This document shows positions 25,147 through 36,664 of a stretch of DNA of 64,000 nucleotides, in pieces. This stretch comes from Eutrigla gurnardus (Eukaryota; Chordata; Actinopteri; Perciformes; Triglidae), in NCBI GenBank assembly GCA_963514095.1, contig OY741276.1, forward strand, positions 7,420,264-7,484,263, written 5' to 3'. The stretch's first letter is position 1, and the number at the start of each line of letters is the position of its first letter. A program made the position numbers and the translations under genes. The notes below the pieces were generated by a model. The model was not told where the DNA came from, did not search any database, and saw nothing but the letters and a program-made list of their open reading frames with translations.

Positions 25147-28100
25147 GGGGTCCCTGCCTCGGCCCCAGAGCTGTCAGCTATTGGATGGGGAACAGATTTG
25201 CTCAGATTAATCAAAGGTGTAGCATTAATAAAAGGAGCCCTATTCCTTCATGCCTCCAGACGGCCATTTTAAGAGCCTGGGAGAGCAGCCTTGCATCCTC
25301 CAGGGCGAGCTGCAGTCACACACAGGCAATGTGCAGGCACGCAGGTACATGCAAGCAGTCTGGGATGGGCTTTCAGCTGAAATAGTCTCAATCTAAGAAA
25401 ACACTGGAAAGGTGAAAACGATCTTTTCCTTGTTTGCGGTTTGTTCATCGGTTCACACACTGTGAGGTGGTGCGGTGTTCTCTTTGGACAGGATGCTGTT
25501 TTTGATTAGAATCTGCGGCCACCCTGAATGAAAAAAGAAGAAAAAAACACAAATCCAACAGAGACACATGAAATATGTGTTATTCATATGGTGGGAAAGG
25601 TGCAGCGATCTCCTTCATTAATTTATTGAAAACCAGGTCAGGATGTGCAGCCACCAAAGATGCAGGCTTACAAAACCTTCAGCATATTTCAGTGCTGAGT
25701 GGGACTAGAGGAGAACGAATAGCACAGAACTTACCTCATTAATTTATAACTGACAGCAGATGCATTGGATTTATTCTTGTATACACACATAGCGATGGTG
25801 CGTGTGTGTGCGTGTGTGTGTGCGTGTGTGTGTGCGTGCAAGAAAAAGCGAGAAAGACAGCGAGAAAAGAAATCATATTAATGAATAGGCAAGTTATTTT
25901 AACACATCCCCATCATGCCTCTTACAGTAGTTTCAACTGTTATTTGTGCAAAGCCGAGCCTCAATTTTCCTTCCTTTTGTGGTGGAGTAACTACATCTTA
26001 AAACACACACATCACACGAGAACTTTATAATCTTGTGGTTTTCGAAAACCATGAAACCAACGCTTTGCTCTCTGCAAGACATTCAATCCCCTCCTCTCTG
26101 TTTCTCCTTCCCAAACTGTATCCCCAATGTCCATTTCTGCATTTATATTTAAGTATTTGTGCAATGTGGATGTGTGCCCGTTGCATATATTAGAATGTTT
26201 CGGTGTGAAACACTGCTGTGGGAAGGGTGAACAATCTCCCCTTCAGCTGGAGCTCAAATCTCTGTCCAGCCATCCCCGAGTCAACCAGCAGTCTGGGCTG
26301 TTGGCTCTGGCAGGCCGTCTGATCCGGCCTCGCTGGGCTCAAGATATTTGGGTGTAGGGAGCACTGATGTTATTGCTGAGCTGTGGGTAGTGCTGGGCTC
26401 AGATGTATTTGGGTTGGCTGGCTGAGGGATGAAGCCTGTTTGCCTACCGGGGCCAAAGACTCTGCAGGGGGCCTGCCTAATCTGCTGCACCATCCGACAG
26501 CTTAATTAGTGTTTCACTGCTGCCTGCACTCATATACAGTCTGCACACACACACACACACACACACAGCCTACACACTGGGGCATAGCTTGTTAGTCTAA
26601 TAAAGAGCCATTAGAAGGTTAAATGTGGGTCTCATTAAAGATTAGTCATTTACTAGCATGCATAATAAGACTCTCTTGTGTGATACTGATAACTGCTCAT
26701 ATCGCTGTGAAAGTGAGGACCACAGTCATGTCGTGCGATGCAAATTCACCATGCCATAGCTTGGAATTTGGCCCGTCTCCTGCTGAGAGCATAAACACGG
26801 AGAGAAACGGAATCAGTCACTTCCACTCAGTATCTGAGGGCTTAAATGTCATTACACAACGGCGTCTTTATGTTGTGAGTGTGCTGTACACACTGTAAAT
26901 TGTCTGAGATGATTTTGACAAGCAGCGACCCAAAGGGGTTTAAAAAAGGAAGAGCATTGAGGAGGATAAGCTGTGTGAAGAGGGGTCTAGATTAGCTTGA
27001 ATGGATTTGGAAGGCCCTCGTGGAAGCGTGGACTAAAGGCTGTATTGAAATGTCAGAGATAATAATTTTATTCTATGGTGTCTGAAGATCCCCCGTCCTA
27101 ATGCCTCCACCATCTGTTTGAGTGTAGAGCGGTGGACGTCCATCCACGGCAAGAGAGGGAGAAATTTGGCAAGACACGAAGATGTGTTTTTCAGTCCTCA
27201 TCAAACTCTATATGATCCAAACAGCACTCTCGTCTTTACTTGGACTCTAATAACATTATTCTGGTCACGGCCACATAAAAAACAGATGAGCATGAGCCAT
27301 AAAGAGGGAAATCAGTTTTCAGAAAGGAATTAAAATATTGAAGCTGCCAATGTTTTGACTTAGTGGATAAAGCCCCCAGGCAACATGGGTTGGAGGGGAG
27401 AAGCTGTGAGAATGTCAAACAGCAGACAGCTTCACTGACTCAACACACAGATTACACACATTTGAAGTCTTGTTTAAGGAGTTACGGTATTACTGAAGAA
27501 CCCACGACTGACTGACAGTGTAAAGAAAGCGTTATATCAATTAGAGATTCAGACAGACATTCATCATCATAAAATCCTTCATCATAAATCAGCAAAGAAA
27601 TCGATAATTAATGACATCTGTTACGTTTGTCAAGTTTTAGAAACATTTGCTTTTTTGAAAATCCTCACAAATGTAACAGAAAAAAGTAATTTAACTGGAA
27701 ATGTCAGGCATAATGGGAACTGTTTTTGATCAGTGATTTTTTTGAGCAGACATTTAATATTAATTTTTTTTTATCTATCTGCCTGCCTTATCGTTAGTTT
27801 AGCAATGTCTTATGCTTGCATGTGTTGTTTTTTACAAAATGAGGCCCTTTTTGTGTGATTTGAAATATACTGTAATACAAGTATTTCTTTGTATGTTCCT
27901 CTCTCATAATTCATTTTGACTGCTTATATGTTGACAGCATTTGGAAGTTTGTGTTAATCTGTTATTCTCTCCTGCTACACAGCCCTGATATGTCCCTGAG
28001 TTATTTACCACGTTCCCACTGTTTAATGGTTACGATATTTGGTAGGTGCTGTACATTCTGTATGTTTGTTTGAGCAATTTATTTTGAGTGACACTCACTT

Positions 28101-28642
28101 CCCTCTCAGGGAAACTTGCTAATTTACTACCTCTCAAACAGATGCCACATTACGCCTCCAACATTTATACACACAGACACACATATATCACCACCAAACG
28201 CGTTCACATCTGCCCATACGTGCAAAATATGACAATCAGTTATCTGTGAATCTTTGTCATCGAGTGTTGAGTCTCCAGCTGAGCTTCAGCATCGCTTTTC
28301 CAGGAGAATCTTTATAAAAAGTGACTTACAGGCTGTTTTCTACCGCTGTGTTCGAATGAGATCCTGTTGTAATTGCAGAATGGAGTTATTGAATTGATGA
28401 GTAATTTACATCATCCTCAGGCTTCTGCACCCTTATGGTAGTCACAAAAATAAAAAACATTTGGCCCCTGAATCCTGAAGCCAGTATAGACAAACATACA
28501 TTTATATTTGTTATACATATGTCATCACCAGCACAAGAAGAAGAAATTATTGGAAGACCATTATTTCAATCATGTCACATTTGCTAACATATATTGTCAG
28601 AAACGACCAAGATCTTGTGTTTATGTGCACTGCTGACTTGAA

Positions 28643-28643
<1 letters not shown>

Positions 28644-28734
<91 letters not shown>
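28644..28734 (+). repeat. (GT)n microsatellite, about 45 units
   Basis: Pure GT repeat in intergenic DNA. Confidence 0.96.
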
Positions 28735-28738
<4 letters not shown>

Positions 28739-29429
28739 GTGTTAGTGTGTGAGTGCGTGTCATGAAGAGTTGGTCTGGCTGAGTGCCATGCAGCTGGAAG
28801 CCATCATAGAACCAATTACTTTCTGTCTTTTGCTCAACTTTGCTCTTTCTTTCCCTTCTTCCTCTCTGCTCGTTCTCCTCATCTTTCTCTTCTGCTCCCA
28901 TTTTTTCTCAGCCCGTCTGATTTTAATTCTGCAGGCATGTCTGTTTGTGAACCCAGACTTAGCTTCACAGTTAACCCCCTCACTCACTCCCTTCCCCTCC
29001 ACCGACTGGAACAACTCGGCACCACAAACACACTTCCACTCCTTCCAACCTCCACCTCGTCCTCCTAAAGATGTCTGTTGACTTCCACTCGCCGCGCTCA
29101 GCACCTCGGCTTGTTGACTCAGATGGGACATGTTTGTAAGCCTGCGTGTCCTGCCAACACGGCGCGCGGACCGATTTACAGTAACATGTTTGAGCTGCAG
29201 CTCATGTCAGGAGCGAGGGGCGAGAAGAGCGTAAACACTGATTACAGATCGTGTACTGAATGAGTGTGTCACCAGAGAGAGAGAGAGAGAGAGAGAGGCA
29301 GTGAAGGAGGAAGGAAGTGAGAGAGTTAACAGTGTAAACAAATGAGGAGTGTAATGAGGATAAAGCACTGCTGTGAACAAGTGAGCCTTTGTCTTCACTC
29401 ATACCTGCTCTCACTCGCCTCTCCTGCTG

Positions 29430-29430
<1 letters not shown>

Positions 29431-29491
<61 letters not shown>
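29431..29491 (+). repeat. (CA)n microsatellite, about 30 units
   Basis: Pure CA repeat after ctgctgt; a separate (GA)n tract lies upstream at 29275-29297. Confidence 0.95.
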
Positions 29492-29493
<2 letters not shown>

Positions 29494-30173
29494 ATTGTGT
29501 TTGGGTTTCTGGGAAGTGCAGTCAAATGGGAGTTTAACTCTGATATTCTCTACCTGTCCATCGGGAGGATGGGTCAAACAGAAACACCACCTTCATCCAG
29601 CACGTTTGAATGTTGTTCATAACCCTCGCAAAACTAAAAGAAAACACTGACATTGACATTTTTACTCACGTGACCCAATCTCAGGTTGAAAGGCAGCACT
29701 TCATTGCTGTGTATGTCACTTAAAGTCAGTTGCACCTGTGACCACACCCAGCAGTGATGTCACAGTGTACTGAGACACGCTTAAGTACACTTCTACATCA
29801 CTGCAGCAAGGTGAGAAGGTAACACTACATCATATTCATAGGTGTGAATGGGACTTTATGTCTAGGGTGACAATGAAAAAACCTGAATGAAATACATTTG
29901 GATGGCTCGCTGAATAACAGCACTTATTATCAGGTTATTTGAATCCTCTGAAAATGTTTCTACATCAGTGTGTATGAAGTATGAACACCCCTGTTGCTCA
30001 AAGCGGGGACGTTTTTTTTATCCAGACAGAAAGTTGCAAATGAAAGTGACAGCAAGTTTGCAGAACCCTAAGAAAACAAATCAGACAACCATCATACAAA
30101 GAATGTCTCACTGTGCTGAAAGAGGCCGCTCATTCTGAAAAAGGGGCAAATAGTAACAACACTCGCGCACACA

Positions 30174-30174
30174 C

Positions 30175-30257
<83 letters not shown>

Positions 30258-30392
30258 TGGAGATGTGGCCGGGCGTCGGGCCAGATGCTCCAAGAGAAGG
30301 AAACTCACATTCTTGTGATGGGGAGTCATCAAGTATCAGGTTCCATAGACTCTGGCAGAGGCTGGAGAGCCCCCTCACCACCCGCCACCCCA

Positions 30393-30448
<56 letters not shown>
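30174..30448 (+). repeat. Pair of (CA)n microsatellites separated by about 140 bp
   Basis: (CA)n at about 30174-30255 and again at 30394-30448, with unique sequence between them. Confidence 0.95.
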
Positions 30449-30451
<3 letters not shown>

Positions 30452-30625
30452 CATAGGGGCACACTATAGCCCCGTCTATTTTGTGTGCATAAGGGTGGGT
30501 AAGTTGCATGAAAACAGTGAATTGCTGCCTTTTCTAATCTTGTCAGATCTCTGTCTGATTAATTTTTCAAATGTATCTTTATTTTCATTTTTTTTATTGA
30601 CAATTTTTAATTGGACATAATTACT

Positions 30626-30672
30626 GTCGCTTTGGACAAAAGCGTCTGCTAAATGCCCTAAATGTAATGTAT
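30626..30672 (+). mobile_element. L2-type LINE/SINE 3' tail fragment
   Basis: Contains cgctttggacaaaagcg followed by tctgctaaatg and a short TGTAA repeat. This is the stem-loop tail shared by fish L2-clade LINEs and the SINEs that use them; the stem cgcttt/aaagcg is perfect with a 5-base loop. A second copy lies at 47170-47222. No body of the element is recognisable here. Confidence 0.65.
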
Positions 30673-31495
30673 GTATGCCCATGACATATAAGTGGATATC
30701 TTCCTATTAATCTAAAAAATCTCTTTGCGATCAGAAAACTGACAGCTTGCTGCTCCACTAGAATACTTGTCCAACCCATCTCTGCTTTAATTTAGGCATT
30801 TCCCCCCATTTAAGGTGTACCTCTTGCAGCATACTTGTGAGATGATTTTATAGCGTTTTAATTTATTTGATACTCAAGATAACAATTGTATTTATTTACC
30901 TTGTTTGAGAGCATGACATTTGTGTTCTGTACCAAAGGGTGTGAGTAAAGGGTTACACATAACAAAGAAATAACAAGCATGGTGCCAAAAGGCAAATGAA
31001 CACAAATCAAAACAAAACAAAGAAGAGCACGATTCATATCCCTCTATTTTCCATGAACAAGCACAAATGGGTGCAGTAATCTGCAATATACAGACCTTTT
31101 AAAGGGAGGGGGGACAATCAGCTCTGAGCTTGGCCGAGGTGCTGTGACTCACTGTACATTGATTTTGCAAGAGTTTGTGTGTTATCTACGAGACGACCTC
31201 ATAAGCCTGTAATGAAAAAGCTGTTCAAACAAACACATTACCTGCAGTGTGAGGTCTAAAGGTCAAGTAATCAGGGAGGAAAGGATGGAAATACACAAAG
31301 TTGATGTGTTATTTCTGTTTTTATCCACCAGATGTCACTGTCAACCTAATCTTTTTAGAGCTACTGACACTCAAATAATCCAAGAATCTCATCATTGACA
31401 AGAAAAAGGAAGTTTCTAGTTATTTGTTGTGCATACAAGTAAAAATAATGGAGGTGTTTGGTCCTGGCGTCAAGACATCCGGGCTCAGGCCGATA

Positions 31496-31645
31496 GGTGT
31501 TGTTGTCGGCAATCAGGCCGATGACAGTCGTGTTGCCAGCAAACCTTATGATGCCGTTGGTGGCAACACAATCATACCTGAACAGGAGGGCGGAAGGGGG
31601 CTGAGGGTGCTGAGAGTCAGGGCTCAGGATGTACTTGGTGTCTTT
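31496..31645 (-). mobile_element. Degraded non-LTR retrotransposon reverse-transcriptase fragment
   Basis: On the minus strand the reading FRYDCVATNGIIRF, then NTTVIGLIADNN, resembles the reverse-transcriptase segment of fish LINEs that normally reads Y/HDCVA...TIIKFADDTTVVGLI. The catalytic pair of the ADD motif is lost (AGN), the surrounding sequence is frame-broken, and only about 50 codons can be matched. It is a molecular fossil; the clade (Rex/CR1/L2-like) is a guess from memory of the motif. Confidence 0.45.
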
Positions 31646-31802
31646 CCACACAGCCAGGGGTCTGCCCGTCTCGGAGCTTGATGATGAGCTTGAAAGGCAC
31701 AATGCTGGGAGAGGGCAGTGTGGAGGCCGAGGGAACGGGGTCATTTGTAGATCTATTTGGCATGTGAGCACATTGCAGTGGGTCCAGTGAGTCACGGGAT
31801 GT

Positions 31803-32443
31803 CAGTGGTGGGACTTCAGACCTGTTACAGACCAGTGGTGGGACCCACTGAGGCTACAGACATGTTACAGACCAGTGGTGGGACCCACTGAGACTACAGA
31901 CTCGTTACAGACCAGTGGTGGGACCCACTGAGACTACAGACTCGTTACAGACCAGTGGTGGGACCCACTGAGACTACAGACTCGTTACAGACCAGTGGTG
32001 GGACCCACTGAGACTACAGACTCGTTACAGACCAGTGGTGGGACCCACTGAGACTACAGACTCGTTACAGACCAGTGGTGGGACCCACTGAGGCTACAGA
32101 CCTGTTACAGACCAGTGGTGGGACCCACTGAGACTACAGACTCGTTACAGACCAGTGGTGGGACCCACTGAGACTACAGACTCGTTACAGACCAGTGGTG
32201 GGACCCACTGAGACTACAGACTCGTTACAGACCAGTGGTGGGACCCACTGAGGCTACAGACATGTTACAGACCAGTGGTGGGACCCACTGAGACTACAGA
32301 CTCGTTACAGACCAGTGGTGGGACCCACTGAGACTACAGACTCGTTACAGACCAGTGGTGGGACCCACTGAGACTACAGACTCGTTACAGACCAGTGGCA
32401 GGACCCACTGAGACTGCAGGCCTGTTAACGACCAGTGGTGGGA
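31803..32443 (+). repeat. 40-bp minisatellite, about 16 copies
   Basis: Direct tandem array with an exact 40-base period. The core includes gttacagaccagtggtggga and cccactgag. Most copies are identical; variants ggctacagacatg and ggctacagacctg recur at about 31849, 32089 and 32249. The last copies are more diverged (gtggcagga, gttaacgacc). The period is not a multiple of three and there is no open frame. Confidence 0.95.
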
Positions 32444-32562
32444 CCTCACTTCAGACGAGGTGTGAGCGGATCCTGGACCGGTCCTTTTAGAATAAAAATG
32501 CGCTCTGTCCAAGATCCACTCGCTGCTTGGCGCCGGACCGGAATAGGTACCAACCGGAATAG

Positions 32563-32632
32563 GTATATAGCCTCAGTGGGTCCCGCCACTGGTCTGTAAC
32601 AGACCTGTAGTCTCCGTGGGTCCTGCCCCCCT
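32563..32632 (-). repeat. Inverted copy of the 40-bp minisatellite unit
   Basis: The segment beginning cctcagtgggtcccgccact and continuing with ggtctgtaacag is the reverse complement of the preceding array unit, about 1.7 units long. A 110-120 bp non-repetitive spacer (about 32445-32562) separates it from the array, so transcripts of either strand could fold on themselves. Confidence 0.85.
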
Positions 32633-32698
32633 ACAGACTTATTGAAAACATGAGGAACTAGTGTTGTAGTCTCACCCCCTCTAACCGAAGCAGCATCC

Positions 32699-32729
32699 GA
32701 TGACGCAAAATGACGATATTTGCGTCATC
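32699..32729. repeat. Perfect 11-bp inverted repeat with 9-base loop
   Basis: gatgacgcaaa, loop atgacgata, then tttgcgtcatc: the arms are exact reverse complements. Each arm contains TGACGCAA, similar to ATF/C-EBP family sites. It could be two factor sites facing each other, or a remnant of a transposon end. Confidence 0.6.
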
Positions 32730-33532
32730 AGAGGCTCTTTTTCAGAATAGAAATACAGATATCTCCCGTCTCTGAGGAAAATGAGGGAATGACCATTCAG
32801 AAATACTACAAAGCTTAATGCAAATGGGTGAAGTATTCCTTTAAGGGAATCGGTTAATTGGTATTTATGTGTGTGGGTGACGGGACAAGGAACTGTAGAT
32901 CACCCACATATTGATGTGACATGTTGTATAGTTATCAAGCTGATTGAAACAGCTAAGCAGGGCAGAAGAGTGAGGCTGGCCCAAGCACCCGCTTTAGAGC
33001 TCCAGGAGAATACCTGAATATATTTAGATGGGGTGGGAGTAGAGGTTCAAACAATGCAGATGTGTGGGATTATTTGGAGTGTATGTGTAAATATAATGTT
33101 TTGGTCTTGCTATAATATAAATATGTATTAGTTCATATGGTGGTGGTCTCTACAAGGGTGTTCTGGTCCACCTAATCACCTGCAGACAGAAAGGTAAAAA
33201 AAAACTTTAATTAAATACTTTGTAACAGTGTTTCGTGTCCACTTATGTGCATCCGAGTGACCAACATGTGAAACCACAATATTTGATAACTCAAACTAGT
33301 TCAGGGTTGAAATGAAGGACAAACAACATAACTATCTGTTCTTCGTTCCTCTTTTACTGAGTCTGAAAATCTCTGTCAGGCTACTCCTCTTCCTTTTTCA
33401 GCGATGACTAGATGTCTGCGGCAGCAATCAATGCTGCTCATCAGCTCTGTAACTATACTGTAATTGTGTTTAACGAGTAAATAAATGCTAAAGGAACAAA
33501 CATACCCGTCTGCACTCGCATTATCCATCTGT

Positions 33533-33533
<1 letters not shown>

Positions 33534-33631
<98 letters not shown>
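33534..33631 (+). repeat. (GT)n microsatellite, about 48 units
   Basis: Pure GT repeat in intergenic DNA. Confidence 0.96.
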
Positions 33632-33849
33632 TGCTGTTTATGATAATGTGATTTTGATGTCATGTGATGATGATAATTTTGTGCAACAGAATAAATATTT
33701 ACAGTCTGTCTATGACTTGCTATCAAAGACATTTCCCTTCTGGATGATTTTATTTCAATAACTGTTGGACACTCACATAAAGTACCTTAAAAAAAACAAC
33801 AACAAAAAAACTTTTTACCAAAGGTCTAATATTTTTTGTTGGAAGATGA

Positions 33850-33925
33850 TTTCCAAGGCAAGGCAAGTATTTGTATCGCACCGTTCATACACAAGGTAAT
33901 TGATAGTGCTTTACAGACATTACAC
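33850..33925 (+). repeat. Dispersed fish repeat fragment, class not identified
   Basis: Sequence resembling the common teleost dispersed motif: ggcaagtatttgtatcgcac, then a cacaaggtaattgatagtgctttacag-like segment. Such fragments occur in great numbers in fish genomes. I cannot assign a family without a repeat library. Confidence 0.4.
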
Positions 33926-34572
33926 ATGCTACAAGTATATAATTAAAATAGAATAATTTATATTATCATACACAATTAATAGTTATTGTGTATAAAACAG
34001 CAGAATCTTGGCAGACACTTGATCAGTGATTCGGACTCAGAGCCTTTTCTGAGACAGAGCATCTCAGCACTGTTTTATGAGCCACTACCAGTGTGGCGTT
34101 CCTCCATGGTGACATGGTTTTCTTTCCAGGAACAACTTCGGTCTTTATCTGGGAAAATGCATCTATAACAGCCATAACATTGGAACTGAAACTATTTACA
34201 TAAGATAAGATAAGATAGATAGATCTTTATTGTCCCGGGGTGGTGATTTGTTTTCGGCTCACATGACAAATGACAAACTGCATCAAGAAGAGTCAGTGAT
34301 GGACATCACAAACCTATACTCCGTATATTTGCTAATTCTGTGCTAAAAACTCAGTGCTGCTGTTTAAGATTTATAGTTAAAATTACTGAAGTGTTTGATA
34401 TTTAAAATGTGAATGTCATAACTTTTGCAATGGGAACATGTTGTGTTTTGTAGACAAACGAGACTAGTTCCAAGTTTGAGGTGCTGGTAGTCAATAGAGT
34501 ACAGACGAAAGAATATGGAAAGAACCCAACTGACTAGAAGCCAAAGCAGGGAGAGGCCACACAAACCAACCT

Positions 34573-35100
34573 CTCAATCCCTCCTCTCTCTATCTGTCTG
34601 TCCCTTCTCTACCTCACTCTCTCTATCTGTCTGTCCCTTCTCTACCTCACTCTCTCTATCTGTCTGTCCCTTTTCTATCTCACTCTCTCTATATGTCTGT
34701 CTCTTCTCTATCCATCCTCTCTCTATCTGTCTGTCCCTTCTCTACCTCACTCTCTCTATCTGTCTGTCCCTTCTCTACCTCACTCTCTCTATCTGTCTGT
34801 CCCTTCTCTATCTCACTCTCTCTATATGTCTCTCCCTTCTCTATCTCACTCTCTCTATCTGTCTCTCCCTTCTCTATCTCACTCTCTATCTGTCTGTCCC
34901 TTCTCTATCTCACTCTCTATCTGTCTGTCCCTTCTCTATCTCACTCTCTCTATATGTCTCCCCCTTCTCTATCTCACTCTCTCTATCTGTCTCTCCCTTC
35001 TCTATCTCACTCTCTCTATCTGTCTCTCCCTTGTCTACCTCACTCTCTCTATCTGTCTGTCTCTTCTCTACCTCACTCTCTCTTTCTGTCTGTCCCTTCT
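34573..35100 (+). repeat. 33-bp pyrimidine-rich minisatellite, about 16 copies
   Basis: Tandem units of ctctctatctgtctgtccc followed by ttctctacctcact, period 33 with some 31- and 35-base variants. Because 33 is divisible by three, a long open frame of SLSVCPFST-type repeats runs through it. There is no splice context and no homology, so I treat it as non-coding repeat. Confidence 0.85.
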
Positions 35101-35104
35101 GCAC

Positions 35105-35321
35105 ATTGCACACAGGTACATTGCATTTTGCACGCCAATTGTTGACTTTGCCATCTTTGTTACTTGGGCAGATCGTTCTCTTTGGTTGGGCTTGTGAGAC
35201 AGGTATAGGCATTCAGACAATCAGACAAGGACAACCAACGAGAAAGACGGGCAGATCTGCAAGTAACAATGACCGCAAAGTCAACAATTGGTGTGCGAAA
35301 TGCGATGTACCTGTGTGCAAT
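35105..35321. repeat. Large imperfect inverted repeat (hairpin), arms about 85 nt
   Basis: The left arm (35105-35189) begins attgcacacaggtacattgc. The right arm (35233-35321), reverse complemented, begins attgcacacaggtacatcgc and continues with ccaattgttgactttgc in both. The first ~50 positions have only about three mismatches; the inner part is looser. The loop is about 43 nt. It abuts the 33-bp minisatellite. Possible origins are a foldback/MITE-like element or an inverted duplication. Confidence 0.75.
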
Positions 35322-35864
35322 GATCACAGCCAGGAACAGGATGGTAGTTTGTGACAGCTGAAGACAAAAGGGACTATGACATGAAAAGCTTCAGAAACAG
35401 AGATGAATCGTCAATGACAGTTAAGCTCACTCACCAAATGAATGTGGTGACATTTCTTCATTGCTGTGTTCTGTGCAATATTTTTTTTAATTATTATTGT
35501 ACAAATGTGGCTTACCATCCATAGTTCAACACACTCGGTACCCTCTGATTCTTATTTTAAAATATAGTGCCAACATTCGCATCACTAGTACAACAATCAC
35601 AAAAGAAGTCTCATCTGAATGCTCCTGTAATAACAGTAAATATTATCCCAGTAAATTAAACCTGGGATAGGCTCATTTTCATTTCTTCTTTCACAGACCC
35701 ACTGATGTTTTATGGGGAAAGGTGTATGTTGTTGAGCTGAGTTCATCAATGTTTATTTACTATATGTGGCCATCCACTGACATTCTCCACATATTTTACA
35801 GAAATAGTTTTTCCAAAAATGTACATATGGAGTGTTATTTTAGGTGGGATTAACAGGCCCTAAT

Positions 35865-35869
35865 GCGAT
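35865..35869. other. Target-site duplication (left), gcgat
   Basis: The five bases gcgat directly precede the LTR and recur directly after the right LTR at 44031-44035. Five bases is the usual duplication length for BEL/Pao integrases. Confidence 0.85.
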
Positions 35870-36263
35870 TGTAGGAGCCATGAAATGTATTTCTCTTATG
35901 GGTAATTGGGCTGTGGGTGTGTGAGGGAGGCGTGTACCAGTGTTCGGGAATCTACTAATCAGCCTCACCTGTGTAGCCTACGGAATGTTTGTCAGTGGTG
36001 TAGGGTGAGCTCAGGGAAGGCACACTTTCTGTTTACCGCAAACGCAAACGCAAACGCAAACGCAACAACGATACAATGTAACATTCTGGACTGACTGTTT
36101 GCTACTACCAGCGGGAAGAATAAAGTGGTTATCCACAATAAAGTGGTGAATATAATCAGAAGTCGTCGTGGATTTTGTGTGGCGTGTAACGATAGTGGAC
36201 CCTTGTTCCTTTGCTTAGCCTACCGCGGCTTTGAAAAAGTAGATGGACTTTATTGCCGCAATA
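35870..36263 (+). repeat. 5' LTR of the BEL/Pao element, 394 bp
   Basis: Starts tgtaggagccatgaa and ends tgccgcaata. It contains a polyadenylation-type signal (gaataaag) near 36117. It includes a 110-bp segment (about 35992-36101) absent from the 3' LTR, carrying a gcaaac hexamer repeated four times (about 36038-36063). Outside that segment the two LTRs differ at one position that I can see. Confidence 0.92.
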
Positions 36264-36664
36264 TTTGTAAACAGAAAAGCCAACTATCTGAAGAGGATTC
36301 ACGGAAGATTGGTCTACATTTGGTCGCTATTCTTCGTGGAATATCCTGAATGCTTCATGCCTGGAAGGAAGTGAATGGAGCTACACGATTGGCTATAGCC
36401 TACACACGGTCGGCACCTTTGATTCATTCAAGCCCAGCTCGCATCTACTACGCCGACAACAGGAAGACGGCGTTTCATTCATTCAAGCCCAGCTCGCATC
36501 TACTACGCCGACAACAGGAAGACGGCGTTTCATTCATTCATCAGTCTCTCCGCTGGAAACGAGGTACCACATACGCTCGCAGTCAGACTGATACTGAACT
36601 GGTTAAAAAAGGTGGCTGTGAAAATGAATACACGATAATTGGATAAGATCATTCACAATTGAAA
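36264..36664 (+). other. Leader of the BEL/Pao element, with a 55-bp tandem duplication
   Basis: Non-coding stretch between the 5' LTR and the gag start. A 55-bp unit beginning attcaagcccagctcgcatc is present twice in tandem (starting at 36426 and 36481). I do not see a convincing tRNA primer-binding site directly after the LTR. Confidence 0.8.

Noticed and set aside
31803..32443. CRISPR array
   Set aside because: The 40-bp units are contiguous with no unique spacers, and this is a vertebrate genome; it is a minisatellite.
34515..35354. A 279-codon SLSVCPFS-repeat protein
   Set aside because: It exists only because the minisatellite period is 33 bases; no promoter, splice or homology evidence.
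36264..36340. tRNA primer-binding site just inside the 5' LTR
   Set aside because: No clear TGG-starting complement to a tRNA 3' end directly after the LTR; a more distant tggtcgc stretch is too weak to call.
35906..36349. Small open frames in the LTR and leader of the Pao element
   Set aside because: One is repeated in the 3' LTR because the LTR is repeated; there is no envelope or other known product.
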